Source of the DNA: VRUE01 sp963805455
Lineage (GTDB): Bacteria > Actinomycetota > Thermoleophilia > Solirubrobacterales > 70-9
Assembly (NCBI GenBank): GCA_963805455.1
Contig: CAWDUJ010000006.1
Coordinates: forward strand, 323,870 to 387,869
Direction of reading: 5' to 3'
DNA length: 64,000 nt
Shown: piece after piece, positions 34,397 to 43,910 of the stretch
Position numbering within the stretch: the stretch's first letter is position 1
Layout of the letters: the number at the start of each line of letters is the position of its first letter
Program-made: the position numbers and the translations under genes
Notes under the pieces: generated by a model
Told to the model about the DNA's origin: nothing
Seen by the model: only the letters and a program-made list of their open reading frames with translations
The model's database searches: none

Positions 34397-37300
34397 CAGC
34401 TTCCGCGGGTCAGGGCGGTGAGCACGATCCGTTCCTGCTCGCGCGCGTGGGCCGCGGCATATCCCTCGCCGGTGCTGGCGCGGGTCGGGCGCCCGACGTA
34501 GCCGAGCTCGACGCCCTCGGGCAGCAGCTCGGGAAGACGTCTCGACATCACCTTCGAGGCGCCCATGTTGCGCGGCTCCTCCTGGGTCCAGACGACTTCC
34601 TTCAGGTTCGGGTAGGAGTCGATCAGGCCTTCGAGTTGCTGCTTGGCAAAGGGGTAGAGCAGCTCGACCCGGGCGATTGCGACGTCCTCGGCCGCATCGC
34701 GGCGCTCGCTGGCGTCGAGGTCGTGGTAGATCTTGCCCGAGCAGAGGATCAGCCTCTCGACCTTGTCGCGGCGATCCGCCGCCTTCGGGTCGTCGAGGAT
34801 CAGCTCGAAGTGGCCGTTGGTCAGTTGCTCCGGAGTCGCGGCGGCGCGATCGAGGCGCAGCAGGCCCTTCGGTGAGAAGACGATCAGCGGGCGCGGCTTG
34901 CGGATCAGCGCCTGGCGACGGAGGAGGTGGAAGTACTGGGCCGCGGTGCTCGGGTTGGCGATCCGGATGTTGCCCTCGGCGGCGAGCGCGAGGAAGCGCT
35001 CGATCCGGGCGCTCGAATGCTCGGGGCCGGAGCCCTCGTAGCCGTGCGGCAGGAGCAGCGTCAGGCGGCTTGTCTGGCCCCACTTGGCCTCGCCGGAGAC
35101 GATGAAGCTGTCGATGATCACCTGGCCGGCGTTGGCGAAGTCCCCGTACTGCGCCTCCCAGATCACCAGCGCGTTCGGATTTGTCGCCGAGTACCCGTAC
35201 TCGAATCCGAGACAGGCGATCTCCGAGAGCGGGCTGTTGTAGAGCTCGAACGGCGCCTTGGCCTCGTCGAGGTTCTGCATCGGGCAGTACTTCAGCCCGG
35301 TGTTCTCGTCGTGGAGGACGAGGTGACGGTTCGAGAAGGTGCCGCGCTCGGTGTCCTGGCCGGTGAGACGGATGTGCACCCCCTCGGTCAGGAGCGTCGA
35401 GAACGCGAGGGCCTCTGCGTGGCCGAATTCGATCCCGCCCTCCTCGAGCGCCGGGATCCGCTTCGAGAGCGGTTTTCGCAGCTTGCGGTGGATCGTGAAG
35501 CTCTCCGGCACCTGGATCAACGCCTCGTTCAGCGGGCGTAGGCGCTCGATCGGCACCGCGGTCTCGACCGGCGGGCTGGCGCTGCGGTCGAGTTCCCCGG
35601 TCGCGCTGGTCGTCACGGTGGGGTCTTCGTACTCGCCGAGCTCCATCTTCCGCCGCAGGTCTTTCAGCGCCGCCGACATCTGCTCGCGCCGTTCGGTCCC
35701 CTCGCGATCGGCATCGTCCTTGGCGATCACGCCCTCGTCGATCAGCTTCGCCGCGTAGATCTCCGACACCGGCGCGTGGGCCTTGATCTTGGCCGTGGTC
35801 GTCGGCTGGGTGTAGGCCGGCTCGTCGGTCTCGTTGTGGCCGTAGCGGCGATAACCGATGACGTCGATGACGATGTCCCGGCCCCAGCGCTCGCGGTAGG
35901 CCATCGCGAGCCGGATCGCCGCCGAGCAGGCCTCGACGTCGTCGGCGTTGACGTGGACGATCGGGACGTTGAATCCCTTCGCCATGTCGGCCGCGTAGGG
36001 GGTCGACCGGCCCTCCTCAGGGTCGGTCGTGAACCCCACCTGGTTGTTCTGGATGATGTGGATCGTGCCGCCGGTGGTGTACCCGCGGAGCCCCTGCAGG
36101 TTGAGGGTCTCGGCGACGACGCCCTGGCCCGGGAAGGCGGCGTCGCCATGGAGCAGGACCGGGACGGCGCGGCGAGGGTCGTGGGCGATCTTCGCCCCCT
36201 CGAAGTCGGACTGGATGAAGCGCGCGGCGCCGACCACGACCGGGTTCACGAACTCGAGGTGGCTCGGGTTCGGGTAGAGGCGGACGGCGATCTTCTCGCC
36301 GGCATGGGTCTCGTAGACGCCCTCGTGGCCGTAGTGGTACTTGACGTCGCCGGTTCCGTGGTGGGGGATCGAGGCGACCGCCTTCACGGCCTCGATCTGC
36401 TTCGAGCCCTCGAACTCGGCCAGGATCGACTCGACCGAGCGCCCGAGGTTGTGGGCGAGGACCGCGAGCCGGCCGCGATGGGCCATACCGAACACGACCT
36501 CCTCGGCGCCGCCGCGGCCGGAGAGGGTGATCAGCTCGTCGAGCATCGGCACGAGCACGTCGAGGCCCTCGATCGCGAAGATCTTCTGCCCGAGGTAGGC
36601 CTTCTCGCAGAAGCGCTCGAACTCGAAGACGTCGATCAGGCGCTGCAGCAGGCGCCGTTTCTCATCGTCGGCAAGCGGCTCGCGGTGGGCGCCGGTCTCG
36701 ACCATCTCCCGCAGCCAGGTCCGCTGCTGGTGGGAGGAGAGGTGCTCGAACTGGTAGGCGATCGTGCCGCAGTAGGCCTCGCGCATCCGCGGCAGCGCCT
36801 CGAGCAGGGTCTCGCCGGGGACGCCGATCCGCAGGATCGAGGCCGGGATCCGCGCCATCAGCTCGGGTGTCAGGTTGAGGTTCTCTGGCTGGATCGCCGG
36901 GTCGCCCTTCGGCTCGCTGCCGAGCGGGTCGAGCCGGGCGGCGAGGTGGCCGTGGGTCCGGTAGCCCTTCAGTAGCGAGGTCGCGGCCTGGACGGCCTGC
37001 AGAAGCTCCTCGTCGGGCTGGGTCGGGGTGGTCGGCGGCGGCGGCGCGCCGAGCGGCGGCGCCGAGGCAGCGGCCGGGTGGGCGGCGGTGATCGCGCCCG
37101 ACTCGACCCCGAGGTCGGCCGCGACCGACTCGTAGAAGCCGTCCTCGCCCTGCAGGAGCTGCTCGATCCGGCGCAGGAAGGAGCCCGACTCGGCCCCCTG
37201 GATCACCCTGTGGTCGTAGGTCGAGGTCATCGTCATCACCTTCGAGACTCCGAGCTGCTTGATCCGGTCGGGGCCGGCATGGGCCCACTCGGGCGGGTAG

Positions 37301-38430
37301 GCGATCGAGCCGGTGGCGATGATCGCGCTCTGCCCGCTGAGCAGGCGCGGCACCGAGGAGATCGTCCCGATCCCGCCCGGATTGGTCAGCGAGATGTTCG
37401 TCCCCTGGAAGTCGTCGGCGGTCAGCTTGCTCTCGCGCGTCTTCTTGATCAGTTCCTCGTAGTAGGTGTGGAAGGCGGCGAAGTCGAGGCCGTCGGAGCC
37501 CTTGATCGTCGGGACCATCAGGCTGCGGGACCCGTCCTTGCGCTCGATGTCGACCGCGATCCCGAGGTTGACCGGGCCGCCCTCGATCGCGAACGGTTTG
37601 CCGTCGCGCCGCTCGAACACCCGCGTCATCACCGGCCACTCCCGGGCCGCCTGGACGATCGCCCAGGCGATCAGGTGGGTGAAGGAGACCTTCATCCCGC
37701 GCTCGTTGAGGATCGCGTTGAGGGCCTTCCGCTTGGCGTCCAGGGTGTCGACCGAGATCGTCCGGAACGAGGTCGCGGTCGGGACCTCGCGGCTCTCGTC
37801 CATCGCCTGGGCGAGCATCCCGGCCGGCCCCCGCAGCGCCTTCGCCTCACCGGCCGGCGCGGGTGCTGCCGCCACCCCGCTGCCGTTCGAAGCTCCCAGG
37901 ACGTCCTCCTTGGTCACCTTCGCCCCAGGCCCGCTTCCCGAAACCGAGCCGAGGTCGACGCCATTCTCGGCGGCGACCCTTCTGGCGATGGGAGTCGCCC
38001 GCACGTCGGCGCCGTTGGTGGCTGTGGCAGCTGCGGCCGTCGCTCCTGCGTCAGCTCCACCGTCGGTCTGCGGGTGGCTTGGGGGTGGGGGGCTCGAGGA
38101 CGCCTCTGGGGCGTCCGAGGGCCCTCCCTCCCCCGAGACAGGACCCGCAGCCCCGGCGCTGGAGCCGTCGGAGGAGTCCTCGCCCGGCTCCATCTCCGCC
38201 AACGGCGCGCCGACGGGCACCTCCTCGTCGACCTGGGCGATCAATTTCGTGATCACGCCGGCCGCCGGCGCCGGAACCTCGGCGTCGACCTTGTCGGTCG
38301 AGACCTCGACCACGGTGTCGCCCTCGTTGACGAAATCGCCCTCGGCGACGTGCCACTCGAGGACGATGCCCTCGGTGACCGACTCACCCATTTCGGGCAT
38401 CTGGATCTGCACAGTGGCCGTTTGCGCCAT
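34396..38430 (-). CDS. kgd: multifunctional 2-oxoglutarate dehydrogenase: lipoyl-E2-E1 fusion
   Basis: A 1344-residue TCA-cycle enzyme. ATG 38430 is preferred over a TTG at 38475 because it starts directly at the lipoyl domain. Order of domains: lipoyl domain 6-82 with lipoyl-lysine in STDKVDAE (Lys47); Ala/Pro/Gly linker; peripheral-subunit-binding domain about 143-178 (ATPIARRVAAENGVDLG); E2 succinyltransferase core about 196-430 with the active-site segment DHRVIQGAESG; then thiamine-diphosphate E1 to the end (GMAHRGRLAVLAHNLG; GDAAFPGQGVVAETLNLQG; EAQYGDFANAGQVI). Mycobacterial Kgd and corynebacterial OdhA have the E2-E1 fusion but lack lipoyl and subunit-binding domains, so this version is more complete. 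TACACT lies ten bases before the ATG. Confidence 0.92.
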   Translation of the reverse strand: MAQTATVQIQMPEMGESVTEGIVLEWHVAEGDFVNEGDTVVEVSTDKVDAEVPAPAAGVITKLIAQVDEEVPVGAPLAEMEPGEDSSDGSSAGAAGPVSGEGGPSDAPEASSSPPPPSHPQTDGGADAGATAAAATATNGADVRATPIARRVAAENGVDLGSVSGSGPGAKVTKEDVLGASNGSGVAAAPAPAGEAKALRGPAGMLAQAMDESREVPTATSFRTISVDTLDAKRKALNAILNERGMKVSFTHLIAWAIVQAAREWPVMTRVFERRDGKPFAIEGGPVNLGIAVDIERKDGSRSLMVPTIKGSDGLDFAAFHTYYEELIKKTRESKLTADDFQGTNISLTNPGGIGTISSVPRLLSGQSAIIATGSIAYPPEWAHAGPDRIKQLGVSKVMTMTSTYDHRVIQGAESGSFLRRIEQLLQGEDGFYESVAADLGVESGAITAAHPAAASAPPLGAPPPPTTPTQPDEELLQAVQAATSLLKGYRTHGHLAARLDPLGSEPKGDPAIQPENLNLTPELMARIPASILRIGVPGETLLEALPRMREAYCGTIAYQFEHLSSHQQRTWLREMVETGAHREPLADDEKRRLLQRLIDVFEFERFCEKAYLGQKIFAIEGLDVLVPMLDELITLSGRGGAEEVVFGMAHRGRLAVLAHNLGRSVESILAEFEGSKQIEAVKAVASIPHHGTGDVKYHYGHEGVYETHAGEKIAVRLYPNPSHLEFVNPVVVGAARFIQSDFEGAKIAHDPRRAVPVLLHGDAAFPGQGVVAETLNLQGLRGYTTGGTIHIIQNNQVGFTTDPEEGRSTPYAADMAKGFNVPIVHVNADDVEACSAAIRLAMAYRERWGRDIVIDVIGYRRYGHNETDEPAYTQPTTTAKIKAHAPVSEIYAAKLIDEGVIAKDDADREGTERREQMSAALKDLRRKMELGEYEDPTVTTSATGELDRSASPPVETAVPIERLRPLNEALIQVPESFTIHRKLRKPLSKRIPALEEGGIEFGHAEALAFSTLLTEGVHIRLTGQDTERGTFSNRHLVLHDENTGLKYCPMQNLDEAKAPFELYNSPLSEIACLGFEYGYSATNPNALVIWEAQYGDFANAGQVIIDSFIVSGEAKWGQTSRLTLLLPHGYEGSGPEHSSARIERFLALAAEGNIRIANPSTAAQYFHLLRRQALIRKPRPLIVFSPKGLLRLDRAAATPEQLTNGHFELILDDPKAADRRDKVERLILCSGKIYHDLDASERRDAAEDVAIARVELLYPFAKQQLEGLIDSYPNLKEVVWTQEEPRNMGASKVMSRRLPELLPEGVELGYVGRPTRASTGEGYAAAHAREQERIVLTALTRGS

Positions 38431-38487
38431 GCTTGCTTTGAGTGTATGAATCGGGACGGGGTCTATTTTCGGCAAGCGTGATGTGGC

Positions 38488-38495
38488 TCATTTCT
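38488..38495. repeat. 8-bp target-site duplication, left copy (ISL3-family element)
   Basis: TCATTTCT here is repeated exactly at 40106-40113, on the other side of the ISL3-family element. Eight bases is the standard duplication of this family. Confidence 0.85.
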
Positions 38496-40105
38496 GGCTC
38501 TCCGGGCATGATCGTAGGTGAGGTCACGCGAATGTTTGTTCGTGTGGGAGTGTGAGTGTGACCGGCCCGCAGGTGAGGTGAACGAGCGCGAGTGCGGCCT
38601 GAGCGGAGTGGAACCCGTAGGCGCGTCGGACGATCAGTTTCACCTTGTTGTTCTGCGCCTCGGCTCTGGCGTTGCTGAGCTTCAGTCGACGGGCGGCAAG
38701 GATCCCCTCACGGTGTTTGCGGATCGTTTTGCCCAGGCGGATGAAGGGCCGCAGTCGGCAGCGTGAGAGGTGGGCGAGGAGCCTGTCGAGCAGCTCGTTG
38801 ACGGCCTCGATGGTGAGGCCGGGCGCGAAGATCGCGCGGACCATCTCCTTCATCGCCCACGCGCGTGCAAGTTTCCCGCCGCCCGCTTGGATCGCGGCGA
38901 GGGTGGTGGCTTGACGGTCGTTGAGCTCGTCGGGGTTCTTCAAGAGCGCCCAGCGGTCGTGCTTGAACTGCTTGGCGGCGTCGGCCTGGCCGGCGTGGCG
39001 CAGGTCGTTCCAGTGTTCGCGGCGGACCTCGTCCAGCGCTTTGGTGGCGAGTTGCACGACGTGGTAGTTGTCGATCACGATCGTGGCCCGCGGCGCGTGA
39101 TCGCGGACGCTCTTGGCGTACCCGCCGGTCATGTCCATCGAGACCGCTCTCAGCCGGGAGGCGCGCGCGAAGATCGCGGGGTCGATCTCGGCGCCGTCGG
39201 TGATCCACGCGCCGGGAATGCCCTCGCCAGCGGGCACGATCGGGCAGGGGCCGAACGGGATCATGATCGCCGGTGCTGGCTCCCACGACGGTTGCCCGGC
39301 GTGCTCGGAAGGCCCCTGATGTGGCGGTGGGTCCAGCTCGGCGAAGAACTGATCGGCGGCGGCCTGTCCCTTGCCCTCGGTGCCCCACACCACGCATCCG
39401 CGAGTGTGGTCGCCGACGAGCGTGAGGTAGCGATGACCTTTTCGCCACGCGACCTCATCGATCGAGATCTCAAACAGATCGCCGAGCCGGTCCAGTTCGC
39501 CGAGGTGCTCGTCGGCGACGCGCTTGATGACCCGCCCGACCGTCTGCCAGTCGATCCGGGTCAGCCGGCAGGCCGCCGTCTTGTCGGTCTTCGTCGCCAG
39601 CCAAGCGACCAGGTTGTCGAAGTCGCGGGTGAACCGGGCGCCGTCGCGCGCGAACGGGACGCCTTCCACGCGCACCCCGTGCTCGGGACAGACCAGCCGC
39701 CGCAGCCGGGCGTGAACCTCCAAGCGCCAGACCCCGAGATCCAAATGTCTCCAGACGGAGTCGTGATGCTGTTTGTTCTCGCGATGGCGCGTTGAGTACG
39801 AGCACTTCGGGCACCGAAGGCGGCGACGACGCAACACGACCGTGACCACCACCCGATCGGGGTCGAACACAACCTTGCGGACCCAAACTCCAGGCAGATC
39901 GAGCAGGCGAGAGAATGCAGCGCTGACGCGCACGGGCGACGACCTCCAAGTTCGGACCATCAGACAGCCCGAACCTACGGTCTGAACCTGTGCGCGTCCC
40001 CCAAGCCCCGCCCACACCCCGCAAGCAGCGAAGAAAGCCTGCTCAAGCCGCGAAACCCGAGCCCGTCACAGCCTCCGAGTCACCTACGATCACCCCCGGA
40101 GCCTC
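38496..40105. mobile_element. complete ISL3-family insertion sequence (1610 bp)
   Basis: The element is bounded by 26-bp imperfect inverted repeats: left GGCTCTCCGGGCATGATCG then TAGGTGA (38496-38521), right (reverse complement of 40080-40105) GAGGCTCCGGGGGTGATCG then TAGGTGA, with 20 of 26 positions identical and a perfect inner 13 bases. The flanking 8-bp direct repeats TCATTTCT confirm a transposition event whose ends are intact. It carries one transposase gene on the minus strand. It sits 66 bp upstream of the 2-oxoglutarate dehydrogenase start codon. Confidence 0.9.
38524..39933 (-). CDS. ISL3-family transposase
   Basis: Catalyses movement of the surrounding element. GTG 39933 is chosen because GGAGG lies nine bases upstream and it gives the usual family N-terminus (VRVSAAFSRLLDLPGVWV); longer starts at 39960 or 40017 are less likely. 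The 469-residue protein has an N-terminal zinc-ribbon-like part (RCPKCSYSTRHRENK, CPEHGVRV), a helix-turn-helix region, and the DDE catalytic core typical of ISL3 (ISIDEVAWRKGHRYLTLVGD; RAVSMDMTGGYAKSVRDHAP; LSNARAEAQNNKVKLIVRRA). No frameshift is seen, so the element looks active. Confidence 0.92.
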   Translation of the reverse strand: MRVSAAFSRLLDLPGVWVRKVVFDPDRVVVTVVLRRRRLRCPKCSYSTRHRENKQHHDSVWRHLDLGVWRLEVHARLRRLVCPEHGVRVEGVPFARDGARFTRDFDNLVAWLATKTDKTAACRLTRIDWQTVGRVIKRVADEHLGELDRLGDLFEISIDEVAWRKGHRYLTLVGDHTRGCVVWGTEGKGQAAADQFFAELDPPPHQGPSEHAGQPSWEPAPAIMIPFGPCPIVPAGEGIPGAWITDGAEIDPAIFARASRLRAVSMDMTGGYAKSVRDHAPRATIVIDNYHVVQLATKALDEVRREHWNDLRHAGQADAAKQFKHDRWALLKNPDELNDRQATTLAAIQAGGGKLARAWAMKEMVRAIFAPGLTIEAVNELLDRLLAHLSRCRLRPFIRLGKTIRKHREGILAARRLKLSNARAEAQNNKVKLIVRRAYGFHSAQAALALVHLTCGPVTLTLPHEQTFA

Positions 40106-40113
40106 TCATTTCT
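40106..40113. repeat. 8-bp target-site duplication, right copy (ISL3-family element)
   Basis: TCATTTCT, identical to 38488-38495. Confidence 0.85.
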
Positions 40114-40380
40114 GTTCTCCTCGTCTGCGTGACGGGAGCCGAGCTACGAGACTTGGAGTCTGCGCTGGTCACAATTCCATCCAAGCAGGGTGACTGACCA
40201 GTGCATATGGACGAAGTCACCCATCTCCTCACGACATAGAACGCGCAAAGACGCGAGCGCGATGGCACGTGGCGACGTCGCCTAAAACGATGCTGCGGGG
40301 GCGGTGGGCGGCTCGGCCCGCGAGAGTACTCGCAGGCCCAAGCCGCGATCCGCCCGCAGTCGAGTCGCCGATGCCGCGCC

Positions 40381-40798
40381 CTAGGACGGTCGGTCAGTGA
40401 TCTGCGCATGCGCAGTGTGGGTCCCGTCGTCTCGGACGTAGGAGATGGCGACGCCCTCGCCGGGGTCATGCTGGCGAAGCGCGGCGAACAGCTCCTCGGC
40501 ACTGGCGACCTTCTGGCCGCCAACCGCCGTCAGGACGTCGCCCGGGCGGATGCCAGCCTTCGCAGCCGGACCGTCTGGCGCGAGGGCGTACACCAGCACG
40601 CCGCCAACGGTCACGTGCAGCTCGCGCGCGATCTCCGAGGTGAGCTGCGCGGGTTGCAGACTGAGGTAGGCATGTCGCACGCGGCCGTGCTCGAGCGGCT
40701 CGTCGGCGACCCGCGTGGCGGTCGCTGCCGGGATCGCGAAGCCGACCGAGACCGCGCCCTGCTGCGGCGGGACGTACGCGACGCTGATCCGTCCTAGC
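40381..40798 (-). pseudogene. C-terminal part of a disrupted HtrA/DegP-like serine protease
   Basis: Reads, after the insertion point, RISVAYVPPQQGAVSVGFAI, the strand that follows the catalytic serine loop in HtrA-type proteases, then a PDZ domain (GVLVYALAPDGPAAKAGIRP then GDVLTAVGGQKVASAEELFA) to the stop at 40381. The catalytic part of the same gene lies at 42699-43427, on the other side of the IS1634-family element. Joining the two at the duplicated CTAGC restores an in-frame GQVLGRISVAYVPP. The PDZ half has no start of its own. Confidence 0.85.
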
Positions 40799-42698
40799 CG
40801 AAGTTCCCCTGAACGGGTAGGAGGATGACCCGTGGTCATTGGTTTTGTGCCCGTTCGAGGTTGGATGGTGGTGACTACGGGTCGAGCGGGGCGTGTTCGG
40901 CGAGGTCGAGCGCGCGGGCTTGGAGGGCGGTGGGTTGGGCGAGCTTGTGGAAGGTGCGGTGCTACCGGGGAGGCGAATGGTGTTGCGGGTAAGCGTCGCG
41001 ACTCGGCGAGCAGGCTCTTGTAGCCGTGGCAGGTCTCGCCGGTGCTCGTGCGCTTGGTCCGGGCCTTGCGCTGCGCGGCGGGTGAGCGGGTGGCTTTGGC
41101 GACGGGGTCGGGCTGGATTGGCGGGGTTTCGTCTTTGAAGAAGGCGCCCAGGCGTGGCGTAGGTGCCAGGTGAGGTATAGCGAGCATGCAGAGCAACACA
41201 TGCGCGCGGACGCGGTCGTCGAGGTGGTGGTGGATCGGGCGGATCTCGAGCTCGGGGCCTTTGAAGGTGCGGAACGCGCGCTCGACTTGTTCGAGGTTCT
41301 TGTAGGAGCGCACACCTCGCCGGTAAGAGCCGGTGTCAGGGACGTTGGTGCGCAGCACGTAGATCCCGTCCAGCGCAGCCTCGGCGTCGATCTGCTCGGT
41401 CTTGCGCTCGTAGGTGAAGGTGGTGTCTGTGATCTGCACGTGGAAGTGCTTCTTGACCTTGTAGCGGCGCAGCGCTGGACCAACCGCCAGGCCGATCTGA
41501 TCAGCCCCGGTCAGCGTGCCGCGCTCGACACGCTGAGCGATCTCAGCCAGACCGCGCTCGGTCGCCTCCACAGCTCGGCTCGTTTGCGGGCGCGCTCTGA
41601 GGCACGAGCGGTTCGCCGCTCACGTCAGTCGCTCCCACGGATAGTCCTCGGCGGTGATCTCGCCGAGATCGGTCTGATCGACCAGCGACAGCTGCATCTC
41701 GCCCTGGCGGGCATGCTTCTGGATCTGCGTCGCTTTGAGCGCCGTGATCCAGCCGACATCCTCCGCGTCAAGCAGCTGGATATTGGCCTTGGTCACCATC
41801 CCGCGGTCAGAGACAACCACCACCCGCGAGAGCCCGAACCGCGCCTTCAGCTTGGTGATCTGGGAGGGCAGCGTCTTATCGTCATGCAGCTCGCCACCGA
41901 ACACCTCAACCGCGATCGGACGGCCGGCTTGTCGCACAGAACCGTAGATGATCTGCCTGCTGCTGCGCTTGCCGTCGCGCGAATACCCCAAGGCCGCCAG
42001 CTCACAGCAGCGCCCCTCGAAATACGACGACGACACGTCATAGAGCACCAGCTCCCCATCCTTCAGGTGCCGACGCTCGAGACGATCCTCGACCGCTCCT
42101 GGCGATCCCGCAGCAAGTCCATCGCCGCGTACAGATCGTCCTCATCAGCATCCATTACCCCGAGCTCGTCAGCCAACGTCGACTGCCCGAACGCGCGCAC
42201 AGTCCCGAGCTTCGACGCCGGCGCGATCACCGCTGGCAGACCATCGCCACCACCAGTCCCGCTCCTGGACGGTGAGCGTAAGCAACCTGGCCACTCAAGC
42301 CGCTGGCCATCGCCTGCGCCGCACTCACGTGCCAGCCGGCAGCGACCGCTCGATCGAAAACGCGTCCGACAACAGGCCGACCGGCTCGCCGCGCAACCCC
42401 CGCACCAGCTCGACCAGCTCCTCAGACAGATGCGAGATGTTCCCAACCGTCTCGTTCTTGACCTTCCGCCTCACGGTAGGAGCGGCGCAACAGATGCGTG
42501 ACGTACTCCCGCTCCTTCCCGGCCGCCTATCGGTGACAACGTGAAGCGCACCCGTCGGACGAGGCCTTCTTGACATGACCGAACATACCCGCCCAACCGG
42601 ACAGAACAACAACGAATTGATGACTACATCAGACAGCACAAGAAAGGCCGAAACCCCCGCAACCACAGGGATTCCGGCCTCTCAAACCACAGTTATTG
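40799..42698. mobile_element. decayed IS1634-family insertion sequence inside an htrA-like gene
   Basis: About 1900 bp of IS1634-type sequence interrupts the protease gene. Direct repeats CTAGC at 40794-40798 and 42699-42703 flank it and, when one copy is removed, the host reading frame is restored exactly, which supports them as the target duplication. Terminal inverted repeats are weak: the ends read CGAAGTTCCCC on one side and CAATAACTGTGG (minus strand) on the other. The only transposase gene is frameshifted, so the element is probably inactive. Confidence 0.75.
40962..42576 (-). pseudogene. IS1634-family transposase, multiply frameshifted
   Basis: Fragments of one transposase occur in successive frames. 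The start region (MSRRPRPTGALHVV, 42576) shifts frame around the segment that should read HLLRRSYRE and returns at KVKNETVGNISHLSEELVEL. A later fragment gives VIAPASKLGTVRAFGQSTLA and ADEDDLYAAMDLL; the next (42048-41620) gives MLYDVSSSYFEGRCCELAAL and VVVVSDRGMVTKANI; the last (from 41571) gives YVLRTNVPDTGSYRRG and LEIRPIHHHLDDRVRAHVLL, then shifts again. The order and motifs are those of the IS1634 group. At least four indels make it non-functional unless these are sequencing errors. Confidence 0.8.
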
Positions 42699-43427
42699 CT
42701 AGCACCTGCCCACTGGCGTCGACCACGGCGCCGCCCGAGTTCCCCGGGGAGATCGCGGCATCGGTCTGGATCAGGTCAACGAGCGCTCGCGTCTCGGAGG
42801 CCGAGCCGGGAATCGAGCGGTGGAGCCCCGAAACGATGCCGGCGGTGACGGTCTTCTCGAATCCGAGCGGACTGCCGAGGACGACGGCCAGTTCCCCTAC
42901 CTGGGGGAGCGCCCTGTCAAACTCAGCCGCAGGCAATCCCTTCCGGTCGACGTGGATCACGGCTAGGTCGGTGTCGGGATCGGTGGCGGTCACATGGCCA
43001 GGAGACCCGGCTCCCATCGGCCAGAGCAACCTCGATCCGGCTGGCGTCCGCAACGACGTGATGGTTGGTCAGGATGATTCCGTCCGAGCGATAGATGACG
43101 CCGCTGCCGACGCCCTGACCCGTCCCTGTCCGCCCATCGCTCTGCTCGGCGAACAGCAGTCACGATTGATGGCTGGACCCGCTGAACGATCTGCGGGATC
43201 CGGCTCGACGAGTCGGCCGGCTGCGTGGCGGCCGGTGAAGCGGTCGCTGATGCGGTCGCTGGCGGCTGCTTGGACGCCGAGCCGCAGGCGCCAAGCGCGG
43301 CGGCGAGCGCAATCCCAACCGTCGCCGCGCGAGCTTTACGTGGCCATGACCACCCTCGACGATGATCCGAAGCGGTCGGTGCCGATGCGTCGCGCTCGGC
43401 TGGTTCGCGATATGGATCAGTGTGCAT
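42699..43427 (-). pseudogene. N-terminal part of a disrupted HtrA/DegP-like serine protease
   Basis: ATG 43427 follows AGGAGG. The product starts with a cytoplasmic lead (MHTDPYREPAERDASAPTAS) and a lipobox-like ALAAALGACGS, then the protease domain IPQIVQRVQPSIVTAV. A one-base loss near 43151-43155 shifts the frame; the correct frame continues as GQGVGSGVIYRSDGIILTNH with the catalytic His, and a second shift near 42993-43015 leads to ATDPDTDLAVIHVD (catalytic Asp) and AISPGNSGGAVVDASGQVLA (catalytic Ser). The gene is then cut by the IS1634-family element. Two frameshifts plus an insertion show it is dead, or that base calls here are unreliable. Confidence 0.82.
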
Positions 43428-43499
43428 GGTCGGGTTCCTCCTGGCTCGGACGCGGCTTCTCAGTTGCCAATCGTGGCCGCCCGCGTTCCGCCTGCCCAT

Positions 43500-43910
43500 G
43501 GAGGAATGTGCCCATCCCGTGACCCGGCTGCGATTGCAGCCGCGAGAGGCGGAGGCCGAGCGACGCGGCTACCGGGCGATGAACAAGCGGGTCCTGGGCG
43601 ACAGGTCGACTCGGCGCGTGAAGTCTCAGCCGCTCAGCGACCTCGACGCCGCACGCTCCTGGACAGCCGAGCGAAAAGACTGCACGGGGAGGATCGGGGT
43701 GATCGGCTTCCGTCAGGGCCGCGGCTACGCCCTGATGCTCGCACCCAGGCATGGATTCTCGGCGGCAAGCGTCAACGACAGCGGCAGGGATCGGTCGCCG
43801 AAGGGCGCGGGAAACCTCCGATCGTTTGGGGCCCGCGCTGGAGGCGGCGGGAATCGACCGCGACCTCAAGCTCTATCCGGAGGCCGGCCACGGACACAGC
43901 CGGGGAGCTG
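43500..43910 (+). pseudogene. dienelactone hydrolase family remnant
   Basis: The plus strand encodes DLDAARSWTAERKDCTGRIG then VIGFRQGRGYALMLAPRHGF then SAASVND, which matches the middle of dienelactone-hydrolase-family proteins. A second piece in another frame gives LGPALEAAGIDRDLKLYPEA then GHGH, the region of the catalytic histidine. The nucleophile elbow normally reads GFCxGG; here Cys is replaced by Arg (GFRQG). The N-terminal third is missing and the frame is broken near 43800. It overlaps the 3' end of the convergent TetR gene. Confidence 0.65.

Noticed and set aside
34067..35083. A 338-codon minus-strand frame ending with the DUF3817-like protein
   Set aside because: Only its last 109 codons are a real gene; the rest is a wrong-frame reading of the dehydrogenase gene.
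35776..38481. Long plus-strand frames opposite the 2-oxoglutarate dehydrogenase gene
   Set aside because: Antisense shadows; no ribosome-binding site, domain or natural composition.
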